NCBI GenBank assembly: GCA_025455945.1
Contig: JALOLN010000123.1
Location: 1 to 6,130 of the forward strand
Reading direction: 5' to 3'
Length of the DNA stretch: 6,130 nt
DNA from: Actinomycetes bacterium
GTDB taxonomy: Bacteria; Actinomycetota; Actinomycetes; Prado026
Shown here: piece after piece, positions 1-5,744 of the stretch
How the letters are laid out: each line of letters begins with the position of its first letter
Position numbering within the stretch: the first letter of the stretch is position 1
The notes under the pieces: generated by a model
Told to the model about the DNA's origin: nothing
What the model saw: the letters and a program-made list of their open reading frames with translations, nothing else
Databases searched by the model: none
Position numbers and translations under genes: made by a program

Positions 1-208
1 GGCCGCGGTCACCGGCAGCGGCCGGGCCGACAAGGCCCAGGTGGCGGCCATGGTCACCCGGCTGCTCGCCCTCGCCGAGACGCCGCGGCCGGCGGACGCG
101 GCGGACGCCCTCGCGTTGGCGATCTGCCACGTCTGGCGCGGCGGAGCCCGCGCCCGGCTCGAGGCGGCCGTCGCCAGTGCCGCCGCGGCGCGCGGAGCCC
201 ACCGGTGA
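1..208 (+). CDS. ruvC: Crossover junction endodeoxyribonuclease RuvC, C-terminal part (5' end outside window)
   Basis: The reading frame enters at base 2 and gives 68 residues before a TGA stop at 206-208. RuvC is the cytoplasmic endonuclease that cuts Holliday junctions made during recombination and repair, working with RuvAB. The visible part has the family's C-terminal signature: a GSGRADKAQV stretch, then an ADAADALALAICH motif. The two Asp codons at 95-97 and 104-106 match the third and fourth catalytic carboxylates of the family (E. coli Asp138 and Asp141). The first two carboxylates lie upstream of the window and cannot be checked. The end, rich in Ala and Arg after the last helix, is ordinary for actinobacterial homologues. 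The stop overlaps the ruvA GTG in a GTGA arrangement, which suggests translational coupling. Identification is firm, and completeness is unknown only at the 5' side. Confidence 0.95.
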   Translation, partial: AAVTGSGRADKAQVAAMVTRLLALAETPRPADAADALALAICHVWRGGARARLEAAVASAAAARGAHR

Positions 209-837
209 TCGCCTCGTTGACCGGGCGGGTCGGTGCCGTCGGGGTGGAGTCCGCGGTACTGAGCGTGGGCGGTCTGGGGTTCTCGGTGCTGTGCACGCCC
301 GTCACGCTGGCCCGGCTGCGACCGGGGGAGGAGACCACCCTGGCGACCTGCCTGGTCGTGCGCGAGGACTCGCTCACCCTCTACGGCTTCGCGGACGACG
401 ACGAGCGCAACGTCTTCGAGCTCGTCCAGACCGTCAGCGGGGTCGGGCCCCGACTGGCCCAGGCGATGCTGGCGGTGCACAGCCCGGACGCGCTGCGACT
501 GGCGGTGGCCACCGACGACCTCAAGGCGCTGGAGCTCGTGCCGGGCATCGGCCGCAAGGGGGCGCAGCGGCTCGTCCTCGAGCTCAAGGACCGGCTCGGC
601 GCCGCAACTGGCCTCAGCGCAACGGGCGCGCCGTCCGGCCCCGCCGCGCCGGCGTCCGCCGTCGGGTGGCGCAGCCAGGTCCATGCGGCGCTGCTGGGCC
701 TGGGCTGGTCCAGCCGGGACGCCGATGAGGCCGTCGCTGTGGTCGCCCCAGATGCCGAGGCTGCCGTCGCCGCCGGCACTGCCCCGGACGTCGGCGCGCT
801 GCTGAAGTCGGCGCTGCGCACCCTGCGGCGGGCCTGA
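205..837 (+). CDS. ruvA: Holliday junction branch migration protein RuvA
   Basis: RuvA is 210 residues, normal for the family. It is the junction-recognition subunit: tetramers hold the four-way DNA junction open and load the RuvB motors. Domain I is an OB-fold at about residues 1-64, starting MIASLTGRV and including the acidic pin at E54-D55, which keeps the strands apart. Domain II carries two helix-hairpin-helix motifs that bind the DNA backbone: VSGVGP at 77-82 and VPGIGRKGA at 112-120. A flexible Ala/Gly/Pro/Ser linker at about 132-154 leads to domain III, the RuvB-binding three-helix domain at about 155-209. The GTG start at 205 is supported by family alignment and by a GGAG at 194-197 with seven bases of spacing. 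The four-base overlap with ruvC and the one-base gap to ruvB indicate a single operon. The SOS box of proteobacterial ruvAB would lie upstream of this window, if present. Nothing is missing. Confidence 0.97.
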   Translation: MIASLTGRVGAVGVESAVLSVGGLGFSVLCTPVTLARLRPGEETTLATCLVVREDSLTLYGFADDDERNVFELVQTVSGVGPRLAQAMLAVHSPDALRLAVATDDLKALELVPGIGRKGAQRLVLELKDRLGAATGLSATGAPSGPAAPASAVGWRSQVHAALLGLGWSSRDADEAVAVVAPDAEAAVAAGTAPDVGALLKSALRTLRRA

Positions 838-838
838 C

Positions 839-1897
839 GTGGCCGAGGACCCGCTGGTCACCAGCGCCGCCACCCCCGACGAGCGGGCTGTGGAAGCCGC
901 GCTGCGGCCGCGCAACCTCGACGAGTTCGTCGGCCAGGAGCGGGTCCGCGAGCAGCTGGGACTGGTGCTCTCGGCGGCCCAGCGGCGAGGGTCGGTACCC
1001 GACCACGTGCTGCTCTCCGGCCCGCCCGGCCTGGGCAAGACGACGCTCGCGATGATCATCGCCGCGGAGCTGGCCGTCCCGCTGCGCATCACGTCGGGCC
1101 CGGCGATCCAGCACGCGGGAGACCTCGCGGCCGTGCTGTCCTCCCTCGCCGAGGGGGAGGTGCTCTTCCTCGACGAGATCCACCGGATGGCCCGGCCGGC
1201 CGAGGAGATGCTGTACATGGCGATGGAGGACTTCCGGGTCGACGTCGTCGTCGGCAAGGGCCCCGGCGCCACTGCGATCCCCCTGGACATCCCGACGTTC
1301 ACCCTCGTCGGGGCCACCACCCGCGCCGGACTGCTGCCCGGTCCGCTGCGCGACCGGTTCGGGTTCACCGGGCACATGGACTTCTACTCCCCGGCGGAGC
1401 TCGTCCAGGTGCTCGACCGGTCGGCCCGGCTGCTCGACGTCCACCTCGCCGAGGGCGGCGCCCAGGAGATCGCCGGGCGGTCGCGCGGAACCCCGCGGAT
1501 CGCCAACCGGCTGCTGCGCCGGGTGCGCGACTACGCGCAGGTGCGGGCCGACGGCGTCCTCACCCGCGCCGTCGCGCGCGAGGCCCTCGCGGTCTACGAG
1601 GTGGACGAGCTGGGGCTGGACCGGCTGGACCGCGCGGTCCTCGACGCCCTGTGCCGGCGGTTCGGCGGCGGGCCGGTCGGCGTGTCGACGATCGCCGTCG
1701 CCGTCGGGGAGGAGCGCGAGACGGTCGAGGAGGTCGCCGAGCCGTTCCTCGTGCGCGCCGGTCTGCTGGCGCGCACCCCCCGCGGCAGGGTGGCCACGCC
1801 CGCGGCCTGGACCCACCTCGGGCTGGCCGCCCCGCGTGGGCTCCCCGGCGCCGGCGGTGTGGTCGAGCTCGACCTCTTCGAAGGCGACGAGGAGTGA
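839..1897 (+). CDS. ruvB: Holliday junction branch migration ATPase RuvB
   Basis: RuvB is 352 residues, usual for the family. It forms hexameric AAA+ rings that pull DNA through the RuvA-bound junction using ATP. Motifs in order: an N-terminal LRPRNLDEFVGQ segment at 22-33, Walker A GPPGLGKTT at 61-69, Walker B LFLDEIH at 109-115 with D112 and E113, sensor 1 GATT at 158-161, the arginine finger in RDRFG at 171-175 (R171), and sensor 2 in GTPRIAN at 217-223 (R220). The C-terminal winged-helix DNA-binding domain runs from about 258 to 335 and ends in the diagnostic RTPRGR at 312-317. The GTG start at 839 lies one base after the ruvA stop with only a weak GGCGGG upstream, so ribosomes probably arrive by coupling from ruvA. 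All catalytic residues are present. A short acidic tail (EGDEE) ends the protein. Confidence 0.98.
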   Translation: MAEDPLVTSAATPDERAVEAALRPRNLDEFVGQERVREQLGLVLSAAQRRGSVPDHVLLSGPPGLGKTTLAMIIAAELAVPLRITSGPAIQHAGDLAAVLSSLAEGEVLFLDEIHRMARPAEEMLYMAMEDFRVDVVVGKGPGATAIPLDIPTFTLVGATTRAGLLPGPLRDRFGFTGHMDFYSPAELVQVLDRSARLLDVHLAEGGAQEIAGRSRGTPRIANRLLRRVRDYAQVRADGVLTRAVAREALAVYEVDELGLDRLDRAVLDALCRRFGGGPVGVSTIAVAVGEERETVEEVAEPFLVRAGLLARTPRGRVATPAAWTHLGLAAPRGLPGAGGVVELDLFEGDEE

Positions 1898-1911
1898 CCG
1901 CCAACCTGACC

Positions 1912-1917
1912 TAGACT
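1912..1917 (+). promoter_or_regulatory. Candidate -10 element (TAGACT) for a leaderless yajC transcript
   Basis: The hexamer TAGACT fits the actinobacterial TANNNT -10 pattern. It sits in the 26-base gap after ruvB and ends six bases before the yajC GTG at 1924. Transcription starting at the usual distance would begin at or next to that G, giving an mRNA with no 5' leader. This agrees with the absence of a Shine-Dalgarno sequence near the start. No convincing -35 is seen, which is common for such promoters in high-GC actinobacteria. The motif is read directly; the promoter role is inferred. Confidence 0.5.
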
Positions 1918-1923
1918 CCCGGC

Positions 1924-2256
1924 GTGGAGTCGCTCGGCGCGCTGCTGCCCTTCCTGCTGATCATCGGTGTCTTCTGGCTGCTGATCCTCCGCCCGGCGCA
2001 GAAGCGCCAGCGCGAGCAGGCCGTCACCATGGCGGCCCTGGTGCCGGGTGCGCGGGTGATGACGACCGCGGGCATGTTCGGCACCGTCAGGGCCCTGCAC
2101 GGCGACACCGTCGAGCTCGAGGTCGCCCCTGGCGTCGTGCTGACCTACCTCAAGCAGGCCGTGGCGAAGGTCGTCCCGGAGCCCACGGGCGCGGCCGAGG
2201 ACGACGGTGACGGCGTCGGCGGTGGCGACGCGCCGGGCCGCGACGCCGGGGCCTGA
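1924..2256 (+). CDS. yajC: Preprotein translocase subunit YajC
   Basis: YajC is 110 residues, the typical size. It is a small inner-membrane protein that associates with SecD-SecF and the SecYEG translocon; its precise role is still loosely defined in the literature. One membrane segment is clear at about residues 5-22, followed at once by the basic stretch RPAQKRQREQ at 23-32, which places the rest in the cytoplasm by the positive-inside rule. The family core follows: a PGARVMTTAGMFGTV segment at 41-55, a beta-rich region DTVELEVAPGVVLTYLKQAV at 61-80, and AKVVPE at 81-86. The tail from about 88 is Gly/Asp-rich and probably disordered. The GTG at 1924 is the only start that keeps the membrane helix at the N terminus. 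No Shine-Dalgarno is visible; a -10-like hexamer just upstream suggests leaderless translation. secD follows after 82 bases. Confidence 0.93.
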   Translation: MESLGALLPFLLIIGVFWLLILRPAQKRQREQAVTMAALVPGARVMTTAGMFGTVRALHGDTVELEVAPGVVLTYLKQAVAKVVPEPTGAAEDDGDGVGGGDAPGRDAGA

Positions 2257-2279
2257 CCGGTAGGCCCCGCTCGGTCAGG
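2252..2279 (+). repeat. Perfect 8-bp inverted repeat spanning the yajC stop codon (hairpin or operator)
   Basis: CCTGACCG at 2252-2259 is the exact reverse complement of CGGTCAGG at 2272-2279, with a 12-base spacer. The left arm contains the yajC TGA (2254-2256). As RNA it can form a GC-rich stem of eight pairs, but no T-run follows, so it is not a classical intrinsic terminator. As DNA it is a dyad directly abutting a weak -10-like hexamer at 2280, where an operator could lie. The dyad is seen directly; neither function is proven. Confidence 0.6.
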
Positions 2280-2285
2280 GATACT
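2280..2285 (+). promoter_or_regulatory. Weak candidate -10 element (GATACT) upstream of secD
   Basis: GATACT matches four of six positions of TATAAT and lies 53 bases before the secD start. It is one of the few A/T-rich spots in the 82-base yajC-secD gap. No recognisable -35 stands at 16-19 bases upstream; that position is occupied by the inverted repeat at 2252-2279. It could give secD-secF-apt their own promoter, or it may be chance. Confidence 0.25.
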
Positions 2286-2323
2286 CGACGACGGCTCGTG
2301 CGGCTCGCGCGCGCCCCGACGGC

Positions 2324-2331
2324 AGGAAAGG
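2324..2331 (+). promoter_or_regulatory. secD ribosome binding site
   Basis: AGGAAAGG is the purine-rich stretch ending seven bases before the GTG at 2339. It selects this GTG as the secD start, since the next upstream sequence in frame carries no better site and the protein begins directly with a short basic segment before its first membrane helix. Confidence 0.65.
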
Positions 2332-2338
2332 CAGCAAC

Positions 2339-4006
2339 GTGGCAACGGCGGCAGGGCCGCGCCCGACTCGCGCGCTGGCGGTCATCCTCCTCGCGACGGT
2401 GGCGCTGTACCTCTGGATGTTCCTCACCGGCTCCACCTCCCCGAAGCTGGGCCTGGACCTACGCGGTGGCACCAGCGTCACGCTGGTGCCACGGGTCACC
2501 GAGGGCGAGCAGGGGGCGATCACCGACGCGACGATCGACCAGGCCGTCACGATCATCCGCAACCGGGTGAACGGCCTCGGCGTCGCGGAGGCGGAGGTGT
2601 CCGCGCAGGGCAACGGGGCGAACGCCACGATCGTCATCGCTGTGCCCGGGCTGAATCAGGGCCGCATCGTCGAGCTGGTCGGGCAGACCGCCCGGCTGAC
2701 GTTCCGGCCGGTCGCCCAGCGGGGCAGCCCCGCCCCCGTGGTGACTCCATCGATCAGCGACTCGCCGTCGCCGTCGGCGTCGGCGAGTCCGTCGCCGAGC
2801 GACTCGGCCAGCGCGTCGCCCACCCCCTCGCCGAGCACCTCGCCCTCGCCCACCGCCTCGCCCACCCCGTCGCCCACAGGGGCCCCCACGGTCACGATCA
2901 CCCCCGAGCTGCAGGCCGAGTACGACAAGCTGGACTGCACCAAGCCGCTCGAGCCCGGCCAGCGTCCCGCCGACGTCGCCGCCGAGCCGATGGTCACCTG
3001 CCAGCGGGAGAGCGAGGAGAAGTTCATCCTCGCGCCGGTCGCGGTCGAAGGTGCCCGGATCAACGGCGCCGAGGCGGCGATCGACCCGACGAACGCCCTG
3101 GCCGGCTGGGTCGTCAACCTGCGCTTCGACGGCGAGGGCACCACCCAGTTCGGCACCACGACGGCCGACCTCGTCGACAACCCGTCTCCGACGAACGCGT
3201 TCGCGATCGTGCTGGACGGCGTCGTCGTGTCGGCCCCCGTCGTCCAGTCGGCGATCCTCGACGGCAACGCGCAGATCACCGGCGACTTCACCCAGCAGGA
3301 GGCGACCGACCTCGCCAACGTCCTGAAGTACGGCGCGCTGCCGCTGGCCTTCGAGACCGGCGAGATCCAGACGATCTCGCCCACGCTGGGCAACGACCAG
3401 CTGCGCGCCGGCATCTACGCCGGCCTGCTCGGTCTGTTCCTGGTCGCGGTGTACTCGCTGCTGTACTACCGCGGGCTCGGCCTGGTCTCCGTGTTCAGCC
3501 TGCTGCTCGCCGCGCTGCTGACCTTCGGGCTGCTGGTGCTGCTGGGCGAGACCATCGGCTACACGCTCACCCTCGCCGGCATCGCGGGCGCGATCGTCGC
3601 CATCGGCATCACCGCGGACTCGTTCATCGTGTACTTCGAGCGGGTTCGCGACGAGATGCGCGACGGGCGCAGCTTCCGGGTGGCCGTGGAGACGGGGTGG
3701 GTGCGGGCCCGGCGGACCATCCTGGCCGCCGACGCGGTCTCCATGATCGCCGCCGTCGTCCTCTACATCCTGTCCGTCGGTGGCGTCCGCGGCTTCGCCT
3801 TCACCCTCGGCCTCACGACGATCATCGACGTGGCCGTCGTGTTCTTGTTCACCAAGCCGTTGATGACCGTGCTGGCCCGCACCCGGTTCTACGGGGAGGG
3901 CATGCGGTTCTCCGGCGTCGAGGCCCGCCGGCTGCACGCGCAGCCCGTCCCATCCGCCGCGTCGACCCGGGGGCGGCGTCCGGCCGGGTCCCCGAAGGAG
4001 GCCTGA
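2339..4006 (+). CDS. secD: Protein translocase subunit SecD
   Basis: SecD is 555 residues. With SecF it forms an RND-fold membrane complex that uses the proton gradient to pull secreted proteins through and off SecYEG. The first membrane helix is at about 11-30. The family D1 motif GLDLRGG is at 38-44, and the large extracytoplasmic region runs to about 355. Five more helices follow at about 357-376, 382-401, 406-428, 460-480 and 485-510. In the fourth helix the conserved Asp is D427, in GITADSFIVYFER, matching E. coli SecD D519, which is needed for proton coupling. Residues 131-186 form a Ser/Pro/Thr/Ala-rich insertion, a feature known from actinobacterial SecD. The only two cysteines, C200 and C221, follow it on the outer side of the membrane and could form a disulfide (inference). 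The C-terminal tail, from about 530, is basic. The GTG start has a good ribosome binding site, and the TGA overlaps the secF ATG by one base. Confidence 0.96.
   Translation: MATAAGPRPTRALAVILLATVALYLWMFLTGSTSPKLGLDLRGGTSVTLVPRVTEGEQGAITDATIDQAVTIIRNRVNGLGVAEAEVSAQGNGANATIVIAVPGLNQGRIVELVGQTARLTFRPVAQRGSPAPVVTPSISDSPSPSASASPSPSDSASASPTPSPSTSPSPTASPTPSPTGAPTVTITPELQAEYDKLDCTKPLEPGQRPADVAAEPMVTCQRESEEKFILAPVAVEGARINGAEAAIDPTNALAGWVVNLRFDGEGTTQFGTTTADLVDNPSPTNAFAIVLDGVVVSAPVVQSAILDGNAQITGDFTQQEATDLANVLKYGALPLAFETGEIQTISPTLGNDQLRAGIYAGLLGLFLVAVYSLLYYRGLGLVSVFSLLLAALLTFGLLVLLGETIGYTLTLAGIAGAIVAIGITADSFIVYFERVRDEMRDGRSFRVAVETGWVRARRTILAADAVSMIAAVVLYILSVGGVRGFAFTLGLTTIIDVAVVFLFTKPLMTVLARTRFYGEGMRFSGVEARRLHAQPVPSAASTRGRRPAGSPKEA
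2750..2881 (+). repeat. Low-complexity Ser/Pro/Thr/Ala-coding tract inside secD
   Basis: This stretch encodes residues 138-181 of SecD, almost only Ser, Pro, Thr and Ala, with repeated SPSP, SASAS and SPTPSP units. Serine is written mostly as TCG, so the DNA is a degenerate run of TCGCCG and TCGCCCACC units. It probably makes a flexible, exported linker between the base and head of the periplasmic-side domain. Its length is likely to vary between strains because such DNA expands and contracts by slippage (inference). Confidence 0.85.
2759..2789 (+). repeat. Strong imperfect hairpin at the start of the secD low-complexity tract
   Basis: Bases 2759-2767 (GACTCGCCG) pair fully with 2781-2789 (CGGCGAGTC). 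After one T-T mismatch (2768 and 2780), four more pairs close on a three-base loop at 2773-2775. A second hairpin follows at 2794-2808: GCCGAG, loop CGA, CTCGGC. Both are read directly from the sequence. They may be by-products of the TCG/GCG codon mixture rather than selected structures. Confidence 0.6.
3995..4001 (+). promoter_or_regulatory. secF ribosome binding site
   Basis: AAGGAGG is a near-full complement to the 16S rRNA 3' end and lies inside the last codons of secD, four bases before the ATG at 4006. It is the strongest Shine-Dalgarno in the window and fixes the secF start, rejecting the in-frame open region that runs upstream to 3697 inside secD. Confidence 0.8.
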
Positions 4007-5172
4007 TGTCGCGCCTGGGCGACCTGGGGCACCGGCTCTACAGCGGTGAGGTGTCCTACGACTTCGTCGGCCAGCGGCGGCGCTGGTACACGATCTCGGC
4101 CGCAATCCTGCTCGTGGCCATCGCGTCCCTACTGATCCGCGGGCTCAACCCCGGCATCGAGTTCGAGGGCGGCTCGGTCTTCACCGTCCCCACCGAGGCG
4201 GGCACGGTGGAGCAGGCGCGTGACGTCGCCACCGCGAACGGCGCGATCGAGCCCATCGTCACCGAGCTCACCAGCACGAGCGGGCGTCAGCTCAGGGTTC
4301 AGGCGCAGGACCTCAGCTCGGCTGCCAACACCCGGATGATCCAGGCCCTGGCCGACGAGTTCGACACCTCCGTCGACGACGTCACCTCGCAGATCATCGG
4401 CCCGTCCTGGGGCGCGGAGATCACCAAGAAGGCGCTGACCGGCCTCGTCGTCTTCCTCGTCCTCATCGCGATCTTCCTCAGCCTGTACTTCGAGTGGCGG
4501 ATGGCCGTCGCGGCGCTGGTGGCCCTCGCGCACGACCTGGTGATCACGGTCGGCATCTACTCCCTCGTCGGGTTCACCGTGACGCCGGCGACCGTGATCG
4601 GCATCCTCACCATCCTCGGCTACTCGCTCTACGACACCGTGGTCGTCTTCGACAAGGTGAAGGAGAACACCCGAGGCCTGGCGGCCGGCAGCCGGATGAC
4701 GTACAGCCAGGCGGCCAACCTGGCGGTCAACCAGACCCTGGTCCGGTCGATCAACACCTCGATCATCGCGCTGCTCCCCGTCGGCGCCATCCTCTTCGTC
4801 GGACCGCTGCTGGGCGCCGAGACGCTCAAGGACCTCTCGCTGGCGCTGTTCATCGGCCTCGCCGCCGGCACCTACTCGTCGATCTTCATCGCCACCCCAG
4901 TCGCCGCCCAGCTGAAGGAGCGGGAGCCCGCCATGCAGGCGCTGGCGAAGCGGGTGGCGGCGCGGGAGGCCGCGGGCAAGGTGGCTGTTCCGGCGGGAGC
5001 CGCTGCCGCGGCCGCGGCGGCGGCACCGGTCGGCACGGCGCCGGCGAAGCCCGCGGGGTCGGGGCAGCCGAAGCCCGTGGGGTCGTCCGCATCCGGCCAG
5101 CGCCAGCAGCCGCGGCGCGGGGGTTCAGCCGGCTCTCGCAAGCGCCCACCCGGGAAGGGACGCCGTCGATGA
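4006..5172 (+). CDS. secF: Protein translocase subunit SecF
   Basis: SecF is 388 residues, longer than E. coli SecF (about 320) because of its tail. It is the partner of SecD in the proton-driven accessory complex of the Sec translocon. The N-terminal part has a first membrane helix at about 27-45 and the GLNPGIEFEGG motif at 46-56. An extracytoplasmic domain spans about 57-140, followed by helices at about 143-161, 167-188, 192-216, 251-266 and 277-299. D210, in LGYSLYDTVVVFDKVKEN, matches E. coli SecF D213, and R247, in NQTLVRSINTS, matches R247; both belong to the proton-relay set. Residues 300-388 form a cytoplasmic tail with an eight- to ten-residue Ala run near 332-340, then Gly/Pro/Lys/Arg-rich sequence ending GKGRRR. 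The ATG is chosen by the AAGGAGG and the family alignment. The gene overlaps secD by one base and apt by four, suggesting coupled translation of all three. Confidence 0.96.
   Translation: MSRLGDLGHRLYSGEVSYDFVGQRRRWYTISAAILLVAIASLLIRGLNPGIEFEGGSVFTVPTEAGTVEQARDVATANGAIEPIVTELTSTSGRQLRVQAQDLSSAANTRMIQALADEFDTSVDDVTSQIIGPSWGAEITKKALTGLVVFLVLIAIFLSLYFEWRMAVAALVALAHDLVITVGIYSLVGFTVTPATVIGILTILGYSLYDTVVVFDKVKENTRGLAAGSRMTYSQAANLAVNQTLVRSINTSIIALLPVGAILFVGPLLGAETLKDLSLALFIGLAAGTYSSIFIATPVAAQLKEREPAMQALAKRVAAREAAGKVAVPAGAAAAAAAAAPVGTAPAKPAGSGQPKPVGSSASGQRQQPRRGGSAGSRKRPPGKGRRR
5046..5085 (+). repeat. Short direct repeat in the secF tail
   Basis: GAAGCCCGCGGGGTCG at 5046-5061 recurs at 5070-5085 with a single C-to-T change, a 24-base (eight-codon) period. 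The copies encode KPAGS and KPVGS. It looks like a recent in-frame duplication within the disordered basic tail of SecF. Confidence 0.75.
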
Positions 5173-5702
5173 CCGGTCTCGACCTCGACCAGCTGCTGCA
5201 GCGACGGGTCCGGGACATCCCGGACTACCCGCAGCCCGGGGTGGTGTTCAAGGACATCACGCCCCTGCTCGCCGACCACACCGCCTTCACGGCGGTCATC
5301 GACCAGTTCGTCGGGCACTACGGCGCGGGGACGGTCGACAAGGTCGTCGGGATCGAGGCGCGCGGGTTCATCCTCGCCGCCCCTGTGGCCTACCACATCG
5401 GGGCGGGCTTCGTGCCCGTGCGCAAGAAGGGCAAGCTGCCGGCCGCCACCTACGAGGAGAGCTACGACCTCGAGTACGGCCAGGCCACCGTGGAGGTGCA
5501 CATCGACGCCTTCCGGCCCGGCGACCGGGTCCTCATCGTCGACGACGTGCTGGCCACGGGCGGCACCGCGGCCGCGACCGCCGAGCTGGTCCGCCGAGCC
5601 GGCGGTGTCGTCGTGGGCGTCTCGGTGCTCATCGAGCTGACCTTCCTGGGGGGCCGCAGCAAGGTCCCGGGGCTGGACGTGCACGCGCTGATGGCCGTCT
5701 GA
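5169..5702 (+). CDS. apt: Adenine phosphoribosyltransferase
   Basis: Apt is 177 residues, a standard length. It is the cytoplasmic enzyme that joins adenine and PRPP to make AMP and pyrophosphate, the adenine salvage route. Diagnostic stretches are RDIPDYPQPGVVFKDITPLL at 15-34, GIEARGFILAAPVA at 61-74, the flexible loop segment PVRKKGKLP at 83-91, YDLEYG at 99-104, and the PRPP-binding loop VLIVDDVLATGGTAAA at 121-136 with its two adjacent Asp residues, D125 and D126. The ATG at 5169 overlaps the secF stop in an ATGA arrangement and has AAGGGA at 5155-5160 with eight bases of spacing. The frame stays open far upstream inside secF, but that part has no family similarity. A gene between secF and apt, present in some mycobacteria, is absent here. 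Adjacency to rel, a conserved actinobacterial linkage, fits the control of purine metabolism by (p)ppGpp (inference). Confidence 0.97.
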   Translation: MTGLDLDQLLQRRVRDIPDYPQPGVVFKDITPLLADHTAFTAVIDQFVGHYGAGTVDKVVGIEARGFILAAPVAYHIGAGFVPVRKKGKLPAATYEESYDLEYGQATVEVHIDAFRPGDRVLIVDDVLATGGTAAATAELVRRAGGVVVGVSVLIELTFLGGRSKVPGLDVHALMAV

Positions 5703-5707
5703 GCCCG

Positions 5708-5713
5708 TAGACT
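5708..5713 (+). promoter_or_regulatory. Candidate -10 element (TAGACT) for rel
   Basis: The same TAGACT hexamer as before yajC lies in the 42-base gap between apt and rel, five bases after the apt stop. A transcript starting at about 5720 would have a leader of roughly 25 bases containing the rel ribosome binding site. No clear -35 is seen. A dedicated rel promoter in addition to read-through from apt is therefore likely but inferred. Confidence 0.5.
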
Positions 5714-5730
5714 GGGCGCCCGGCGGCAGC

Positions 5731-5736
5731 AAGGAG
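5731..5736 (+). promoter_or_regulatory. rel ribosome binding site
   Basis: AAGGAG lies eight bases before the GTG at 5745 and decides this start over the in-frame GTG at 5796, which has no purine-rich sequence in front of it. Confidence 0.75.
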
Positions 5737-5744
5737 CCCGACAG

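Noticed and set aside
1594..2108. Minus-strand frames crossing the ruvB-yajC gap (168 and 65 codons)
   Set aside because: No recognisable protein and no convincing start signals; both are composition-driven mirrors of ruvB and yajC.
2330..2337. GGCAGCAA shared by the secD leader and the rel leader (5725-5732)
   Set aside because: Only eight bases, at different distances from the start codons; GCAGCAAGG also occurs inside apt at 5656-5664, so it looks like chance.
3697..4005. Upstream in-frame extension of secF inside secD
   Set aside because: The extension has no family similarity, while the ATG at 4006 has AAGGAGG before it and begins a normal SecF N terminus.
2459..4105. A 548-codon open frame on the minus strand opposite secD, and similar long minus-strand frames at 614-1816 and 4872-6116
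   Set aside because: Very high G+C at third positions removes stop codons from opposite frames. The translations are Arg/Gly/Asp/His-rich with no recognisable domain, and each lies across well-identified genes.
5005..5018. 14-bp perfect palindrome GCCGCGGCCGCGGC in the secF alanine run
   Set aside because: It follows naturally from a mix of GCC and GCG alanine codons within a coding sequence.
4494..5168. Upstream in-frame extension of apt inside secF
   Set aside because: The extra residues are a shadow of secF. The ATG at 5169 has a ribosome binding site and gives the usual Apt length.
5703..5717. Possible terminator hairpin GCCC-GTAGACT-GGGC after apt
   Set aside because: The stem is only four pairs with no T-run, and the loop is better explained as a -10 hexamer for rel.
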